Source: Acidobacteriota bacterium
GTDB lineage: Bacteria; Acidobacteriota; Aminicenantia; Aminicenantales; Saccharicenantaceae
Reading direction: 5' to 3'
DNA: 64,000 nt
NCBI GenBank assembly: GCA_033549365.1
Contig: JAWSUF010000001.1
Coordinates: 496,001-560,000 of the forward strand
Shown piece after piece: positions 5,881 to 14,484 of the stretch. The translations under genes were made by a program, and so were the position numbers. How positions within the stretch are numbered: position 1 is the stretch's first letter; each line of letters starts with the position of its first letter. The notes beneath the pieces were generated by a model. That model ran no database searches. It was not told the origin of the DNA and saw only the letters and a list, made by a program, of their open reading frames with translations.

Positions 5881-8342
5881 GCCCTCCCGCCCTGGACGGC
5901 TCGGGTGACGCGCTGCGCCAATCGCTTCGAGATCTCATCCAGATCCCCGGCGTTGTGGATGTCGCCGTAAAAATACGCCTTGACGTTGACCCCCCCGCCG
6001 ACGCCGGCCAGGGCCCCCGCCTTATCGAGCGGGATCACCGCCTCCGGGCCTTTTTCTCCGACCATCGCAAAAGTCGGCCGCGTGACGATGCCGCCTTCTC
6101 CAAGTTTGATCGCGGAGAAAAGACGCGAGACGAGAGCGATTGCGCCGCCGACGGCCGCGACGTTGAGCGGGAACGGAAGCGACGTCATAACCGAGCTGAT
6201 GACGCCGGAAATCGCCTTCGCCTTGCTGGACGCGAAGGTTGCCATTTTACTGATCGCCTCTTGTGCCATAAGCTTTTTCAGCGACCCGATCGCATCGTTT
6301 GCCATACCCATGAAGGCCCCGGCGACGCCATCCAGAAGCGACTCTTTGCCCGTGCACCAATCCACGAACGCCGACATTGAGTCTCCCATGAAGTTTTCGT
6401 GGATCTTCATTATCTCTTTGTAAGCCAAATCCTCCAGGCCTGTCAGCCGTTGGGCCGTTTCTTCCGCCGCCGCATAACGCGCATCATTGAATTCCTCGTA
6501 GGCTTGGGTCTGGATCTCGTAGCCGTGAAGCGCGGTCTGATAGGCGGCCGCCACGGCGTTCTGATGCAGGCTGGCGAGAACGGCCGTTTTTCCTTCTTCA
6601 ATCTCGATCTCTTTCTTGGCCCCGCCTTCTCTGGCCTCGACTTTCTCGCCGATCGACACGCGGGTCATTTCGACCTCAGAGGTCATCAGGGCGTTGAACT
6701 CCGAGGTAGCCTGTCTCTGGGCCTCGGTCATGCCGGCGAGTAGTTCTTGATATTGCGCCATCGCATCGCCCGACTCTGCGGTCACGTCTTCCCACTTGAG
6801 ACCGACGGCCGCCACGGCGTCTTTCATGGCCGCCAGGATCGGTTCGGATTCTTCGACCTTCGCGTTGAGTTCTTCCGTCGATTGCGTCGCCTCGGCCTGT
6901 TTCCGCGCCATGAGTTCTTTCGCCAGCGCTGCGTCGGAGACTCCGCCCGTGAACCTCCGGATCGCCGCATCTGCGCTTCCCAAGATCCGCTCGAACTTCG
7001 ACGTCTTGCGACCCGTTTCCTCTATCTCGCGTTGATAGAGTTCATTCATGTCCTGATATTCTTTCCGGGCTTTGCCAAATGCGATGCCCGCCGCCACGGC
7101 CGCGCCCGCGACAAGAGCCCACGGGCCGAGAGTACCGAGAAGCGCCGTCTTTACGGCCCCGAGTCCGGCGACAATCGTCGGGAACAGCGCAACGACTTTC
7201 CCCAGGACAATAAGAACAGGCCCGGCCGCGGCCGCGAGGCCCCCGACGACCATGATCACGTCTTGAACCGGCGAGGGAAGACGCTCGAACCATCCAAAGA
7301 CTTTCTCAACCATCCCGATCAGTTTCGGAAGATAATTCTCGGCTAGGGTCAAGAGTTTTGTCCCAATCGGCTCCAGGGCCAGCATGAGGCGGTTTTTCGT
7401 CTCACCCCACATCTCGGAAAAGCCTCGCGTGTCATCCGTCGCGCTCTTGACGGCACCGCTTGAACCCTCGATTGTTTTGACCAGGTCCCCGACCTCAAGG
7501 CGGCCTTCGCGGATCGCCGCGGCCATGTCCGGACCCGCCACCGCGCCGAACAGCTCAAGCGCCAGGCGGTTCGCCTCCGAAGTGTCGCCGGCGTTTTTAA
7601 TCGCATCGACCGTCCGCTGGAACGTCTCTATGACCGGCTCGCCGTCTCTCGCCATCTTTCCGAGCGCCTTCCTCAATGATCCCATGACCAACTCGGCGTT
7701 GACGCCCTCTTTCTCGAACTTACCGACCATCGCCGCCGCTTCCTCGAAAGAGAACCCCATCTGGCGGAGAGGCGCGCCATATTGGACGATCTGCGCGTTG
7801 AGCCGATCGAGGCCGATCCCCGTCACCTGACTGGCCGTAAAGAGTTTATCAAGAGCATCCGGAGCGTCTTCTAATTCAATCCCCCAATCGCCGAGAGTCC
7901 GCGTAAAAGAGGCAATGAGCGCCGACGAATCCACGCCCATCATCCGGGCCGCGTCCAACGTCCGTTTCGCCAGATCTTCGAGAACCGGACCCGTCGCGCC
8001 CGTCCGCGTGTTGAGATCCGCGACCGCCCGAGAGACTTCAAGGATGCTCTGCGGGACGGTCTTCGCAACTTCCCGGGCGGATTGCTGAACGCTCTTCAGC
8101 GCATCTCCGGTCAGGCCGGTTCCGATGCGGATCGCGTCCATGCCCTTGTCAACGTCGATGCCGGCTTTCAACGCGGCCGCGCCGACGGCCATGATCGGGA
8201 GCGTGACAGCCGCCGTCATCGTCTTTCCAATCGAGGTCATCTTTTTGCCGACGGCATCAAATTTTTTCTCGGCACCGGAGATCTTCGATTCAAACTCGGC
8301 AACGTTGGCGCCGATCTTAATAAGCAGTTGTTTTAGAGTCAC
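5877..8342 (-). CDS. Phage tail tape measure protein
   Basis: An 821 aa protein. The N-terminal region (ANVAEFESKISGAEKKF, then IGKTMTAAVTLPIMAVGAAA) and the following helical domain (residues about 60-330) match the TP901-type tape measure family, which sets tail length. Hydrophobic segments (VVGGLAAAAGPVLIVLGKVV, ALVAGAAVAAGIAFGKA) occupy about 365-425. A long coiled region follows, and the C-terminus carries TFAMVGEKGPEAVIPLDK, also typical of the family. It starts at GTG 8342 with GGGGGGTGG upstream. No recognisable tail tube, distal tail or baseplate gene accompanies it. Confidence 0.92.
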   Translation of the reverse strand: MTLKQLLIKIGANVAEFESKISGAEKKFDAVGKKMTSIGKTMTAAVTLPIMAVGAAALKAGIDVDKGMDAIRIGTGLTGDALKSVQQSAREVAKTVPQSILEVSRAVADLNTRTGATGPVLEDLAKRTLDAARMMGVDSSALIASFTRTLGDWGIELEDAPDALDKLFTASQVTGIGLDRLNAQIVQYGAPLRQMGFSFEEAAAMVGKFEKEGVNAELVMGSLRKALGKMARDGEPVIETFQRTVDAIKNAGDTSEANRLALELFGAVAGPDMAAAIREGRLEVGDLVKTIEGSSGAVKSATDDTRGFSEMWGETKNRLMLALEPIGTKLLTLAENYLPKLIGMVEKVFGWFERLPSPVQDVIMVVGGLAAAAGPVLIVLGKVVALFPTIVAGLGAVKTALLGTLGPWALVAGAAVAAGIAFGKARKEYQDMNELYQREIEETGRKTSKFERILGSADAAIRRFTGGVSDAALAKELMARKQAEATQSTEELNAKVEESEPILAAMKDAVAAVGLKWEDVTAESGDAMAQYQELLAGMTEAQRQATSEFNALMTSEVEMTRVSIGEKVEAREGGAKKEIEIEEGKTAVLASLHQNAVAAAYQTALHGYEIQTQAYEEFNDARYAAAEETAQRLTGLEDLAYKEIMKIHENFMGDSMSAFVDWCTGKESLLDGVAGAFMGMANDAIGSLKKLMAQEAISKMATFASSKAKAISGVISSVMTSLPFPLNVAAVGGAIALVSRLFSAIKLGEGGIVTRPTFAMVGEKGPEAVIPLDKAGALAGVGGGVNVKAYFYGDIHNAGDLDEISKRLAQRVTRAVQGGRA

Positions 8343-8358
8343 AATCCACCCCCCATCT

Positions 8359-8757
8359 TCAATTCACAAGTCCAGGCCCCTCGCGAGGCCCGCGGCGATC
8401 CGGCCCGGGCGCCTCTTCCAGCTCCAGGGTCCCCGTCAGATAGCGCGTCATAAACGGAAGAAAAAGAGCCGCGATTGTCGTTCTCCAGGCCTCAATCATT
8501 GTGATCTGCCCTTTGCTGACAGAAGCATTCAAGAGATTGGCCGCGCTTTCTTCCGTCATTCCCGGATCCTCCCACGCCAGCCCCATTTTCAGAAGCGGCG
8601 GAAGATCACCAAGGTTAAAGGCAAACTTGTCCGGATCAATCCCAGAATCCGTGAGGGCTCCGGGATATTTTTCACGGAACCATTGAACAGCCTTCATGTC
8701 GAAAATCAACCGCCGAGGCCGGTCCAGCATGATGACGAACTCGCCCAGCGGCGCCAC
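8359..8757 (-). CDS. Phage protein, possible tail assembly chaperone
   Basis: A 132 aa protein reading VAPLGEFVIMLDRPRRLIFD then KAVQWFREKYPGALTD. The position immediately before the tape measure and the small helical make-up are typical of tail assembly chaperones, but I see no diagnostic motif. GTG at 8757 has AGGGGGG five bases upstream. A GTG at 8772, overlapping the previous stop as GTGA, is an alternative start. Confidence 0.55.
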   Translation of the reverse strand: MAPLGEFVIMLDRPRRLIFDMKAVQWFREKYPGALTDSGIDPDKFAFNLGDLPPLLKMGLAWEDPGMTEESAANLLNASVSKGQITMIEAWRTTIAALFLPFMTRYLTGTLELEEAPGPDRRGPREGPGLVN

Positions 8758-8768
8758 GGCAGCCCCCC

Positions 8769-9419
8769 TCACTTCGCCCCGGGCGGCTGGAACCCCCGGC
8801 ACAATCGCGCGGGCCCCCCGACGGCGTTGAAGCCAAGATCCCCCAGGCTGATCCCGAATTCCGCGCACTCGCGCGTGAAGAGATCCACCGTTGTCGCCGT
8901 GGTCGGGCCATCGCGGCCGACGGCCACGACGTGGGAACCCGCAAGGAGGTTCGAAAGCGGCGGCAGAACCCCGGCATAAATAACCCCGCCGGCCTCGCGA
9001 AAAACCTCATTCGTCTCGGCTTTCAGCTTGAGGATGGCCTTCTCGGCCGCCTCGGCTTCCCGGAGCTTCACAACAAACGCCTTGACTGCCTTCACAAAGG
9101 CCGGCCAGGCCCCCTCCAGAAGCTCGCGTTTTGCCTCGATCCTCGTTTCCGTCACGGCTTCTTCAAGAACCGTCGCGGCCTCTTTGCGCTCCGGCAGTTC
9201 TTTCTCGATCGTCGCCTTTCGCTCAAGTAGCCCGACGCGCTCCGCCTCCAGCTCCTTGAGATTCGGGGTCTTCAACACCCGCGCCTTGACAAGCTCACCG
9301 TGGAGTTCGCTCAGCCTCTTTTCGATAGGCGCCGCCTCGACCCGACACCCCTCGAGCGCAGCGGCATTCTCGGCCAATGCGGCCGTGAGCTTCTTCAGTT
9401 TCTCAATCGCTTTTTCCAT
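8769..9419 (-). CDS. Coiled-coil protein, scaffold-like
   Basis: A 216 aa protein. Residues 1-150 are almost continuous charged heptad helix (AIEKLKKLTAALAENAAALE, ELEAERVGLLERKATIEKEL). The C-terminal 65 residues are different, with small residues and Gly-rich turns. It follows the large terminase, where portal and capsid genes would normally start; a scaffold-like role is inference only. GGAGGTG eight bases upstream supports the ATG. Confidence 0.6.
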   Translation of the reverse strand: MEKAIEKLKKLTAALAENAAALEGCRVEAAPIEKRLSELHGELVKARVLKTPNLKELEAERVGLLERKATIEKELPERKEAATVLEEAVTETRIEAKRELLEGAWPAFVKAVKAFVVKLREAEAAEKAILKLKAETNEVFREAGGVIYAGVLPPLSNLLAGSHVVAVGRDGPTTATTVDLFTRECAEFGISLGDLGFNAVGGPARLCRGFQPPGAK

Positions 9420-9470
9420 CGTCTTTCACCTCCGATATTTTTATTCACAGACCAGGGTCCCCCCTGGCTT

Positions 9471-10955
9471 TCATTTCCACCCATCCCACAGCGGGAAACT
9501 TGGGCGTCGGATCGGTTTCGGGGTCTCTCCCCCGAACGAATCATCAAACAGCCGCCGGATCCTGGGCGCCATCGCCTGCCTCGATGCCAGAACCGCGGCG
9601 CCGGCGGCCGCATTCGCCAAATCATCATGAAGCCCCGCCGGGTGTGTCACCTGATCTTTCCCCCCAGGCCGAACACGACGCTCGAGCTGCAGAAGCTGTG
9701 TCTTGAGCCTTACATTATCCGGAAGCTCAACCTTCCCGGAAGCGACGAGCGCCAGAAATGCCACATAGATCTCCGATGCCGAAAGCTTCGATGCCTCAAC
9801 ACGAAAACCATTCTTCCGCCAAATCTCACAAACCCACTCACCGCCCCAATGGTCACAGGTGACGGTGGAGACCCGATAGCCCCTGAAGAATTCGGCAAAA
9901 TCAGCCGTCACGGCCTCCGGCGAGAAAGGCGGCCTCTTCTCCCTGACCGCATTCACAACAATCCGCCCCGTGACCGGGTTCCGCGATGCCACCGCCGCCG
10001 TATAGGAATCCTGACGCCCCCCAGACGGATCAATGAATCCCCGAGCCTGCGCCCCCTTCTCAAGCTGCAGATCCGCGATCCGGCCAGGCACAACCGCGCT
10101 CTCAAGAAGATCCAACCCCAGGAATGACTCAACGTCATCCCTGAAAACCGAAAGCCACTCAGCCCGGGCGGCCGACGGATCTGCCTCGAGCTCCCTCTCG
10201 ATCATAGCTCTGTCAAGCGTCGGGTTCATCGTGAGTGAATCTGAAACCCACGTCAGAACATCAGAATCCTTCCCGTGATGCTTTGAGACCATCTCCCAAA
10301 GTAGGCCCTGCCTTGCATACGCCGAGGATATCCCCAGCAACAGTGACCCCGGTGCCGTCGCGAGAGATGGCTTCAACGCCCGGAGGATCTCCGTCGCCGG
10401 ATTCGCGTAGATCTCCGAGGACCGCCAAAACGCGAGCTCTTCCATACACGCGAAAATCACCGTGCGCCCGCGGATGCTCCTGTAATTAGCCGTGGCTATC
10501 TCGATATCAACCCCGGTGGAAAGCTCGATCGACTCTTTGCCCTCTGCGATAATTAGACGCCCGAGGCTCGGGTTTGAATTCAGCAACCCCGAGATGTAAC
10601 CGTGAATGACCTTCGCTTGCGCCCTATCCGTTGCGATGATAATGGCCTTCCCCCGCTCACCGGGAGATAACACATTCCGCCAGTCCCGGAACGTCGCCAG
10701 GAAGACGGCGATTAGAGCGGCCAGCCGAGATTTCCCGCTCCTCCGCCCGGACACACAGAAGACTTCCCGGAACGGCCCGGTGGGAAGAAATTGGCGGCCG
10801 GTGCATTTGCGGTAGATCTCAAGGTCCCGGCCATCGACTATCGGAAGCCCAAAGGCCGCGGCCAGAAAGACCATCCAGGCGCGCCACGTCTCAACATCAT
10901 CGAATGCGCCGGCAAAGATCCGGGGGGACCGGAGAGCCCGGAGAATATCGCTCAT
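9471..10955 (-). CDS. terL: Terminase large subunit
   Basis: A 494 aa DNA-packaging motor. Walker A is VSGRRSGKSRLAA (about residues 68-80), Walker B VIFACMEELAFW, and a coupling motif lies near GSLLLGISSAYA. The nuclease domain has FIDPSGG, TCDHWGGEW and HDDLANAAAGAAV, giving the Asp residues of the RNase H-like fold. Length is normal. It starts at 10955, overlapping the small-subunit-like gene by 4 bp. A full packaging ATPase/nuclease suggests that the element's DNA is or was packaged. Confidence 0.93.
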   Translation of the reverse strand: MSDILRALRSPRIFAGAFDDVETWRAWMVFLAAAFGLPIVDGRDLEIYRKCTGRQFLPTGPFREVFCVSGRRSGKSRLAALIAVFLATFRDWRNVLSPGERGKAIIIATDRAQAKVIHGYISGLLNSNPSLGRLIIAEGKESIELSTGVDIEIATANYRSIRGRTVIFACMEELAFWRSSEIYANPATEILRALKPSLATAPGSLLLGISSAYARQGLLWEMVSKHHGKDSDVLTWVSDSLTMNPTLDRAMIERELEADPSAARAEWLSVFRDDVESFLGLDLLESAVVPGRIADLQLEKGAQARGFIDPSGGRQDSYTAAVASRNPVTGRIVVNAVREKRPPFSPEAVTADFAEFFRGYRVSTVTCDHWGGEWVCEIWRKNGFRVEASKLSASEIYVAFLALVASGKVELPDNVRLKTQLLQLERRVRPGGKDQVTHPAGLHDDLANAAAGAAVLASRQAMAPRIRRLFDDSFGGETPKPIRRPSFPLWDGWK

Positions 10956-11488
10956 GACGCGCCTTTCTCCTCGTTTTCCTTCTGACCCTGGCCCCCCTGA
11001 CCCTCATCCTTGGGAGATCGCTTCTCCTGGACCGCCCCGTGGCCCGGCTCCGCGGAATCCTGCGCCTCTCTGCCCTCTTCCGCGGCAAGGTCAAGGAGCT
11101 CTGCCGGAGTCAGGGGCTTCCCGCCCGGGTGGTCAGGATCCAGCCCCAGCGCCACCAGGTCCAGGCGGATGCTGTTGGCCCACGCCAAGTAGTTCTGTCG
11201 AAGGATTGGAGCCAGTGTATCCCCGACAAGAATGCCGCTCTCCCCGAGGTGCTCCTCGATGACCCTAAGAACACCCAGCTTCGAAATCACGCGATCAATC
11301 AGGATCCGCCGGCCCGCGGGGATAGCGTCTTCGTCTCCCCCGTGATCGTGAATCAGGCCCTGGCGAATGTCCTCGAGATATCTCCGGACTCGGTTCATGT
11401 CCTCGGGGAGGGTCCCACTCCGGACGGCGAGAGAGTAGCCGCCGTGTTTAAGGGGCCGGCCGATCTTCCGCGGCTTTTTCTTCGTCAT
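10952..11488 (-). CDS. Terminase small subunit-like protein
   Basis: A 178 aa protein. The N-terminus KKPRKIGRPLKHGGYSLAVR is basic, followed by helices (MNRVRRYLEDIRQGLIHDH, RRILIDRVISKLGVLRVIEE) and an acidic, Gln/Glu-rich tail. Immediate coupling to terL, the basic N-terminus and helical core fit a small terminase that would recognise the packaging site. No decisive motif is seen, so the name rests largely on position. Confidence 0.55.
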   Translation of the reverse strand: MTKKKPRKIGRPLKHGGYSLAVRSGTLPEDMNRVRRYLEDIRQGLIHDHGGDEDAIPAGRRILIDRVISKLGVLRVIEEHLGESGILVGDTLAPILRQNYLAWANSIRLDLVALGLDPDHPGGKPLTPAELLDLAAEEGREAQDSAEPGHGAVQEKRSPKDEGQGGQGQKENEEKGAS

Positions 11489-11875
11489 TTCGTATCCCTT
11501 TTGTTTTCTTTCACTTGGATTTTTGGGTGATTTCTCATCTCGTCAAAATTCCCGTCAATAGTCACGCCTACAGGGGAAAAACATGGACCTTTACTCCGGA
11601 GGTCCCCAGCGCTTCTCAAGGGCACAAAGAGCCCCTGGGGGCGGGCTTTCAAGGCGGGGTTTTGACCTGTCCAAAAGCTCGGGAACAGCTCGTTTTTTCT
11701 GACCCCCTCAGGGCGGCTTATTTTCGCCCCACCTGTTCCCGTTGCCTGGAATAGCTTCTTATGGCGGAAACCCCTCACGTGTCCCACCTGTTCCGACTTG
11801 TTCCCGAGGCCCCGGGATAGGTGGCGAAGTGACCTGTCCGTCCCCCACTCTTTTAAGAGGGGGGACAGGACAAGT
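11489..11875. other. 387 bp gap with repeats and hairpin (possible ori or pac)
   Basis: This interval between the helicase stop and the terminase-small-like start has no convincing gene. It contains recurring copies of ACCTGTTCC (two) and GACCTGTCC (two) and a strong hairpin at 11840-11866 (GTCCCCC-A-CTCTT against AAGAGGGGGGAC) just after the helicase gene. A 155-codon minus frame (11952-11485) stays open and ends in an ATGA overlap with the next gene, but its composition and its overlap with the helicase make it doubtful. Repeats beside a helicase and terminase suggest a replication or packaging site (inference). Confidence 0.5.
11840..11866. repeat. Strong hairpin downstream of helicase gene
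   Basis: The inverted repeat is GTCCCCC(A)CTCTT / AAGAGGGGGGAC with a two-base TT loop and a single bulge. It is ten bases past the helicase stop on the minus strand. No T-tract follows, so it is not a standard terminator. Confidence 0.65.
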
Positions 11876-13228
11876 TCACGGTCCAATCGGCTCATAAGTT
11901 TTTGCTCCTCTGAATCCTCTGGAAGAACACCATCGCCCTTCGCGCTCGCCATTTTTTAATAAAGCGATAACCCGCTCTCTTCGACGGACGCCAAGGGTAT
12001 CCGTCGCCCATCGGATAATTTCGGTTTGGTTGCTGCCTCGGCCGGCGCCGCGAATAAACAAGGAAAGGGACTCCAGGGCGTCCGCGTTGGGGTCCTCGGC
12101 CAAACTGAAGCCATCGGCATCGGGGTTGAACTGAAGGAAGAGGCGGAAGGGTTGATAGCGGGTCTTTCCGGTGGCGAGAACAAACCTTGCATCCGGGCCC
12201 GGCTCATCATCATCTTGAATTTCATCAAAGCCGCTCCGGCGGGTTCGGTAAAGCCGAATAACGTGATCTGCCAGATCCGAAATGGCGCTTGAACCCTTAT
12301 AGGTTTGCGAATTCATTTTCGGGGAGTGGTGGATCACGAAAATATCAAAACCCGCCTCGCGCAGCTCTTTGAGCCGCGACATAACCAAGCTCATGTCCTG
12401 GCTGCTGTTCTCGTCGCCATCGTGAGCGGCACGCAATGTGTCGATGATTAGCAGACCGGGCGGGAGTTCGAAAAATAGTTTATAGGCCGGGCTGTCCAAT
12501 TTCGGCGGGGGGGTAGAGGCGGAGAGGTGCCAAAACATGGGGGCCTGGATGTTGAGCTTCCTGGCCCTTTCGCAAATCAAGCTCAATGGATTCTCGTAAT
12601 CGACGTAATAGACCGGGCGCTTTTTTGTCGCCAGCCCGAGAAAGGGCTCTCCGCGGGAAACGGCGTTTCCCATGCCGAACGAGAAAAAGGTCTTGCCCAC
12701 GCCACCGGGAGCTGCAAGCATATTGATAGAGCGCGCCGGAACCGCCAATTCCACCGCATAGTTCACGACGACTTCGCGGCTCTGAAGGTCTTGCCCGGAA
12801 ACCAGAACATCGGCGGGGTTGAATGAGCTCGGGGCGAGCCGGTCCAGGGCCTCGAGGTCGGAGCGGATCTCGGTGAGGTCAATCTCGGGAAGGGTGTCCT
12901 GATCGCGAAGGCGGGCCCGGATCCGGCGCGTGATAGCCCGACGGCGGAGCTCAAGAACACGCCCCCGAAATGCGTCGGGCTCAAGCCGGATTTGGCCATC
13001 GACTAAACTTCCAACAAACGCCGCCGCGCCATTCCCGCCGATGGACCCGGAAAGAAGAACAGGATCAATCTCTCGGGGCTGACGCTCCGCCCAGGTCCTC
13101 GATATTTCTTGAAACGTCTGGCGCGTTCGCCCAGCCGGGAAATCGCCCTCCGTAAGATCTGAGGCCTCGAGGAGCTCCGGACGGAGGATTAGGGCTCCGA
13201 GAACGGCTTGAAATAATTGGTCGCTCAC
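11876..13228 (-). CDS. DnaB-type / RecA-fold replicative helicase
   Basis: A 450 aa protein. Residues 1-110 resemble the DnaB N-terminal helical domain (LFQAVLGALILRPELL). Residues about 165-390 form a RecA-like AAA_25 core: Walker A LAAPGGVGKTFF (171-182), Walker B PGLLIIDTLRA, and the sensor region FDIFVIHHSPK. A C-terminal winged-helix-like segment follows. It probably unwinds the origin for the element's own replication. No separate primase is seen. GTG start overlapping the upstream HTH stop. Confidence 0.85.
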   Translation of the reverse strand: MSDQLFQAVLGALILRPELLEASDLTEGDFPAGRTRQTFQEISRTWAERQPREIDPVLLSGSIGGNGAAAFVGSLVDGQIRLEPDAFRGRVLELRRRAITRRIRARLRDQDTLPEIDLTEIRSDLEALDRLAPSSFNPADVLVSGQDLQSREVVVNYAVELAVPARSINMLAAPGGVGKTFFSFGMGNAVSRGEPFLGLATKKRPVYYVDYENPLSLICERARKLNIQAPMFWHLSASTPPPKLDSPAYKLFFELPPGLLIIDTLRAAHDGDENSSQDMSLVMSRLKELREAGFDIFVIHHSPKMNSQTYKGSSAISDLADHVIRLYRTRRSGFDEIQDDDEPGPDARFVLATGKTRYQPFRLFLQFNPDADGFSLAEDPNADALESLSLFIRGAGRGSNQTEIIRWATDTLGVRRRERVIALLKNGEREGRWCSSRGFRGAKTYEPIGP

Positions 13229-13425
13229 GACGCCCCCCGTGATTCACGCCGGGGCCCGGTCCCGGTCTCGATTGCCTCAATGTTGAATCGAACCTGCCTG
13301 CCAATGCGCAGGACAGCACCGGGCGGCAGCAGCCCGCGGGCGGCAAGGGAATATAGGGTCTTGCCGTTCATGCCGAAATATGCGGCGGCATCTCGCACGG
13401 ACACCCACCGCCGCGCCGACGTCAT
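13225..13425 (-). CDS. HTH_17 DNA-binding protein
   Basis: A 66 aa protein with the excisionase/MerR-like pattern: WVSVRDAAAYFGMNGKTLYS, then VLRIGRQVRFN, then a short terminal helix. It is coupled by 4 bp overlaps to the XRE repressor before and the helicase after. This position suits a replication initiator accessory or origin-binding protein, but it could equally be a regulator. Confidence 0.78.
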   Translation of the reverse strand: MTSARRWVSVRDAAAYFGMNGKTLYSLAARGLLPPGAVLRIGRQVRFNIEAIETGTGPRRESRGAS

Positions 13426-13643
13426 GGGTTGGCCTCCGGGAAGAGCTCGAGCTCGTCTACCCCAAGGATTCCAGCTATGAGATGGCGCTGCTCAGCCGTT
13501 GCCCGCCGCCGATTGTTTTCGATGAAGGAAATCGTCGGCCTGCAAATCCCTGTCAGCAACGAGAGGCGCGCCTGCGTCAGCCCCTTGATGGCCCGGGCAA
13601 TCCGCAAATTATTGACAAATTGTCGCTGCCCACGTATTATCAT
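13422..13643 (-). CDS. XRE-family repressor
   Basis: A 73 aa Cro/CI-type HTH (NLRIARAIKGLTQARLSLLT, GICRPTISFIENNRRRAT). The ATG at 13643 is chosen because longer frames upstream lack homology and cross the divergent promoter. A palindromic operator (13644-13662) abuts the start codon, so autoregulation and control of the rightward promoter are likely. It is the first gene of the long leftward operon, so repressor and replication/structural genes would share a transcript. Confidence 0.85.
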   Translation of the reverse strand: MIIRGQRQFVNNLRIARAIKGLTQARLSLLTGICRPTISFIENNRRRATAEQRHLIAGILGVDELELFPEANP

Positions 13644-13662
13644 CTGATACAGAATGTTACAG
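13612..13662 (+). promoter_or_regulatory. Rightward promoter and repressor operator
   Basis: TTGACA (13612-13617), a 17-base spacer and TATTAT (13635-13640) form a near-consensus promoter on the plus strand. Directly downstream, 13644-13662 reads CTGATACAGAATGTTACAG, an imperfect palindrome of the form CTGnnACAnnnTGTnnCAG on the opposite strand. It overlaps the expected transcription start and the leader of the XRE gene. Confidence 0.78.
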
Positions 13663-13679
13663 CAGGGCGGGCTTTGATT

Positions 13680-14444
13680 GTGAGTCGGAATAGCGGGAAA
13701 CTTTTTGCCAAACAACTTGAGGGCAGTCAGCAACTTGCGACCGTCTGTGTGGCCGGAATAGAGATGCCAGAGAATGAGTTGTTGAGGGTCTATCCAAAAC
13801 AAGGCGAGAAGGGTTTTTATGAAAAAGCAGCCCGCGCCTGGGTGGGGCTTGCCAATGATGAGGGGCCAGCGTTCTGGCTTTTCTCCCACATCAAGCCGAG
13901 AAGAAATAAGATCGATAGGTTCAACGCCTTTGTCCTTTACTTGGCCCTTTGTTTAAAGCGGCCCTGGGAGAGAAACGGCGGGGGCAGCTGGAGCGCATTT
14001 TCCAGTATTTCTGGAAACGACGATCTTTTGTGGCAGATAACATCAATTCTGGAAAGGGTTTCAGATGATTTTCCCGATCTGCCTGATTCACAATTTCTCA
14101 AACGGCACTCGAAGAAGAGCGCCTTCAAGGAATCCGTCGCGGAAGTCACCCTGGGCGCCCTTCCCTTTCAAACCGGGGCCGCTATTCAGAAGCTTCTGGC
14201 TCCACAAATATCAAAAGTGGAGAGTAAAAAAATTGGGGTTGCCATCAGGCTCGCCCGGAGGATAAAAGAGGGCCGGGTGAAAAAACGCGATCTTCTCAGA
14301 GAATTCTCGGGAGACAAAAAGCAAGTAGGGCTCCTGTTGGAGCGCTGGGAGAAAGCTGGATCCATAAAACAGGAGAAATTTATTGGCGGCGCGACCTGGG
14401 TATCTCGCGCTCGGCTTAGTGAAAATAATTTGACTTGCCGATAA
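13680..14444 (+). CDS. Unrecognised protein under the rightward promoter
   Basis: About 254 aa if the GTG at 13680 is used (GGGCGGG lies upstream); an internal ATG at 13764 is an alternative. I do not recognise the family. The middle contains WLFSHIKPRRNKIDRF and a conserved-looking YLALCLKRPWERN. The C-terminus (KKRDLLREFSGDKKQVGLLL, then ERWEKAGSI) looks like a winged helix. It is the sole gene divergent from the repressor operon and is lower in GC than the host genes, so it could be an early lytic or induction function, or a cargo gene. No membrane segment. Confidence 0.6.
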   Translation: MSRNSGKLFAKQLEGSQQLATVCVAGIEMPENELLRVYPKQGEKGFYEKAARAWVGLANDEGPAFWLFSHIKPRRNKIDRFNAFVLYLALCLKRPWERNGGGSWSAFSSISGNDDLLWQITSILERVSDDFPDLPDSQFLKRHSKKSAFKESVAEVTLGALPFQTGAAIQKLLAPQISKVESKKIGVAIRLARRIKEGRVKKRDLLREFSGDKKQVGLLLERWEKAGSIKQEKFIGGATWVSRARLSENNLTCR

Positions 14445-14458
14445 AAACAAGATATAGG
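14430..14458 (+). promoter_or_regulatory. hicBA promoter
   Basis: TTGACT (14430-14435), a 17-base spacer and TATAGG (14453-14458) lie 26 bases before the antitoxin ATG, which has GGGAGG as ribosome-binding site. Confidence 0.65.
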
Positions 14459-14484
14459 TAGATTAGTGCTCGGGAGGCGACACT

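Noticed and set aside
11485-11952. 155-codon minus frame ending in an ATGA overlap with the terminase-small-like gene
   Set aside because: Not called as a gene: it overlaps the helicase by 77 bp, consists of translated repeats and a hairpin, and has no recognisable pattern. The ATGA overlap leaves some doubt.
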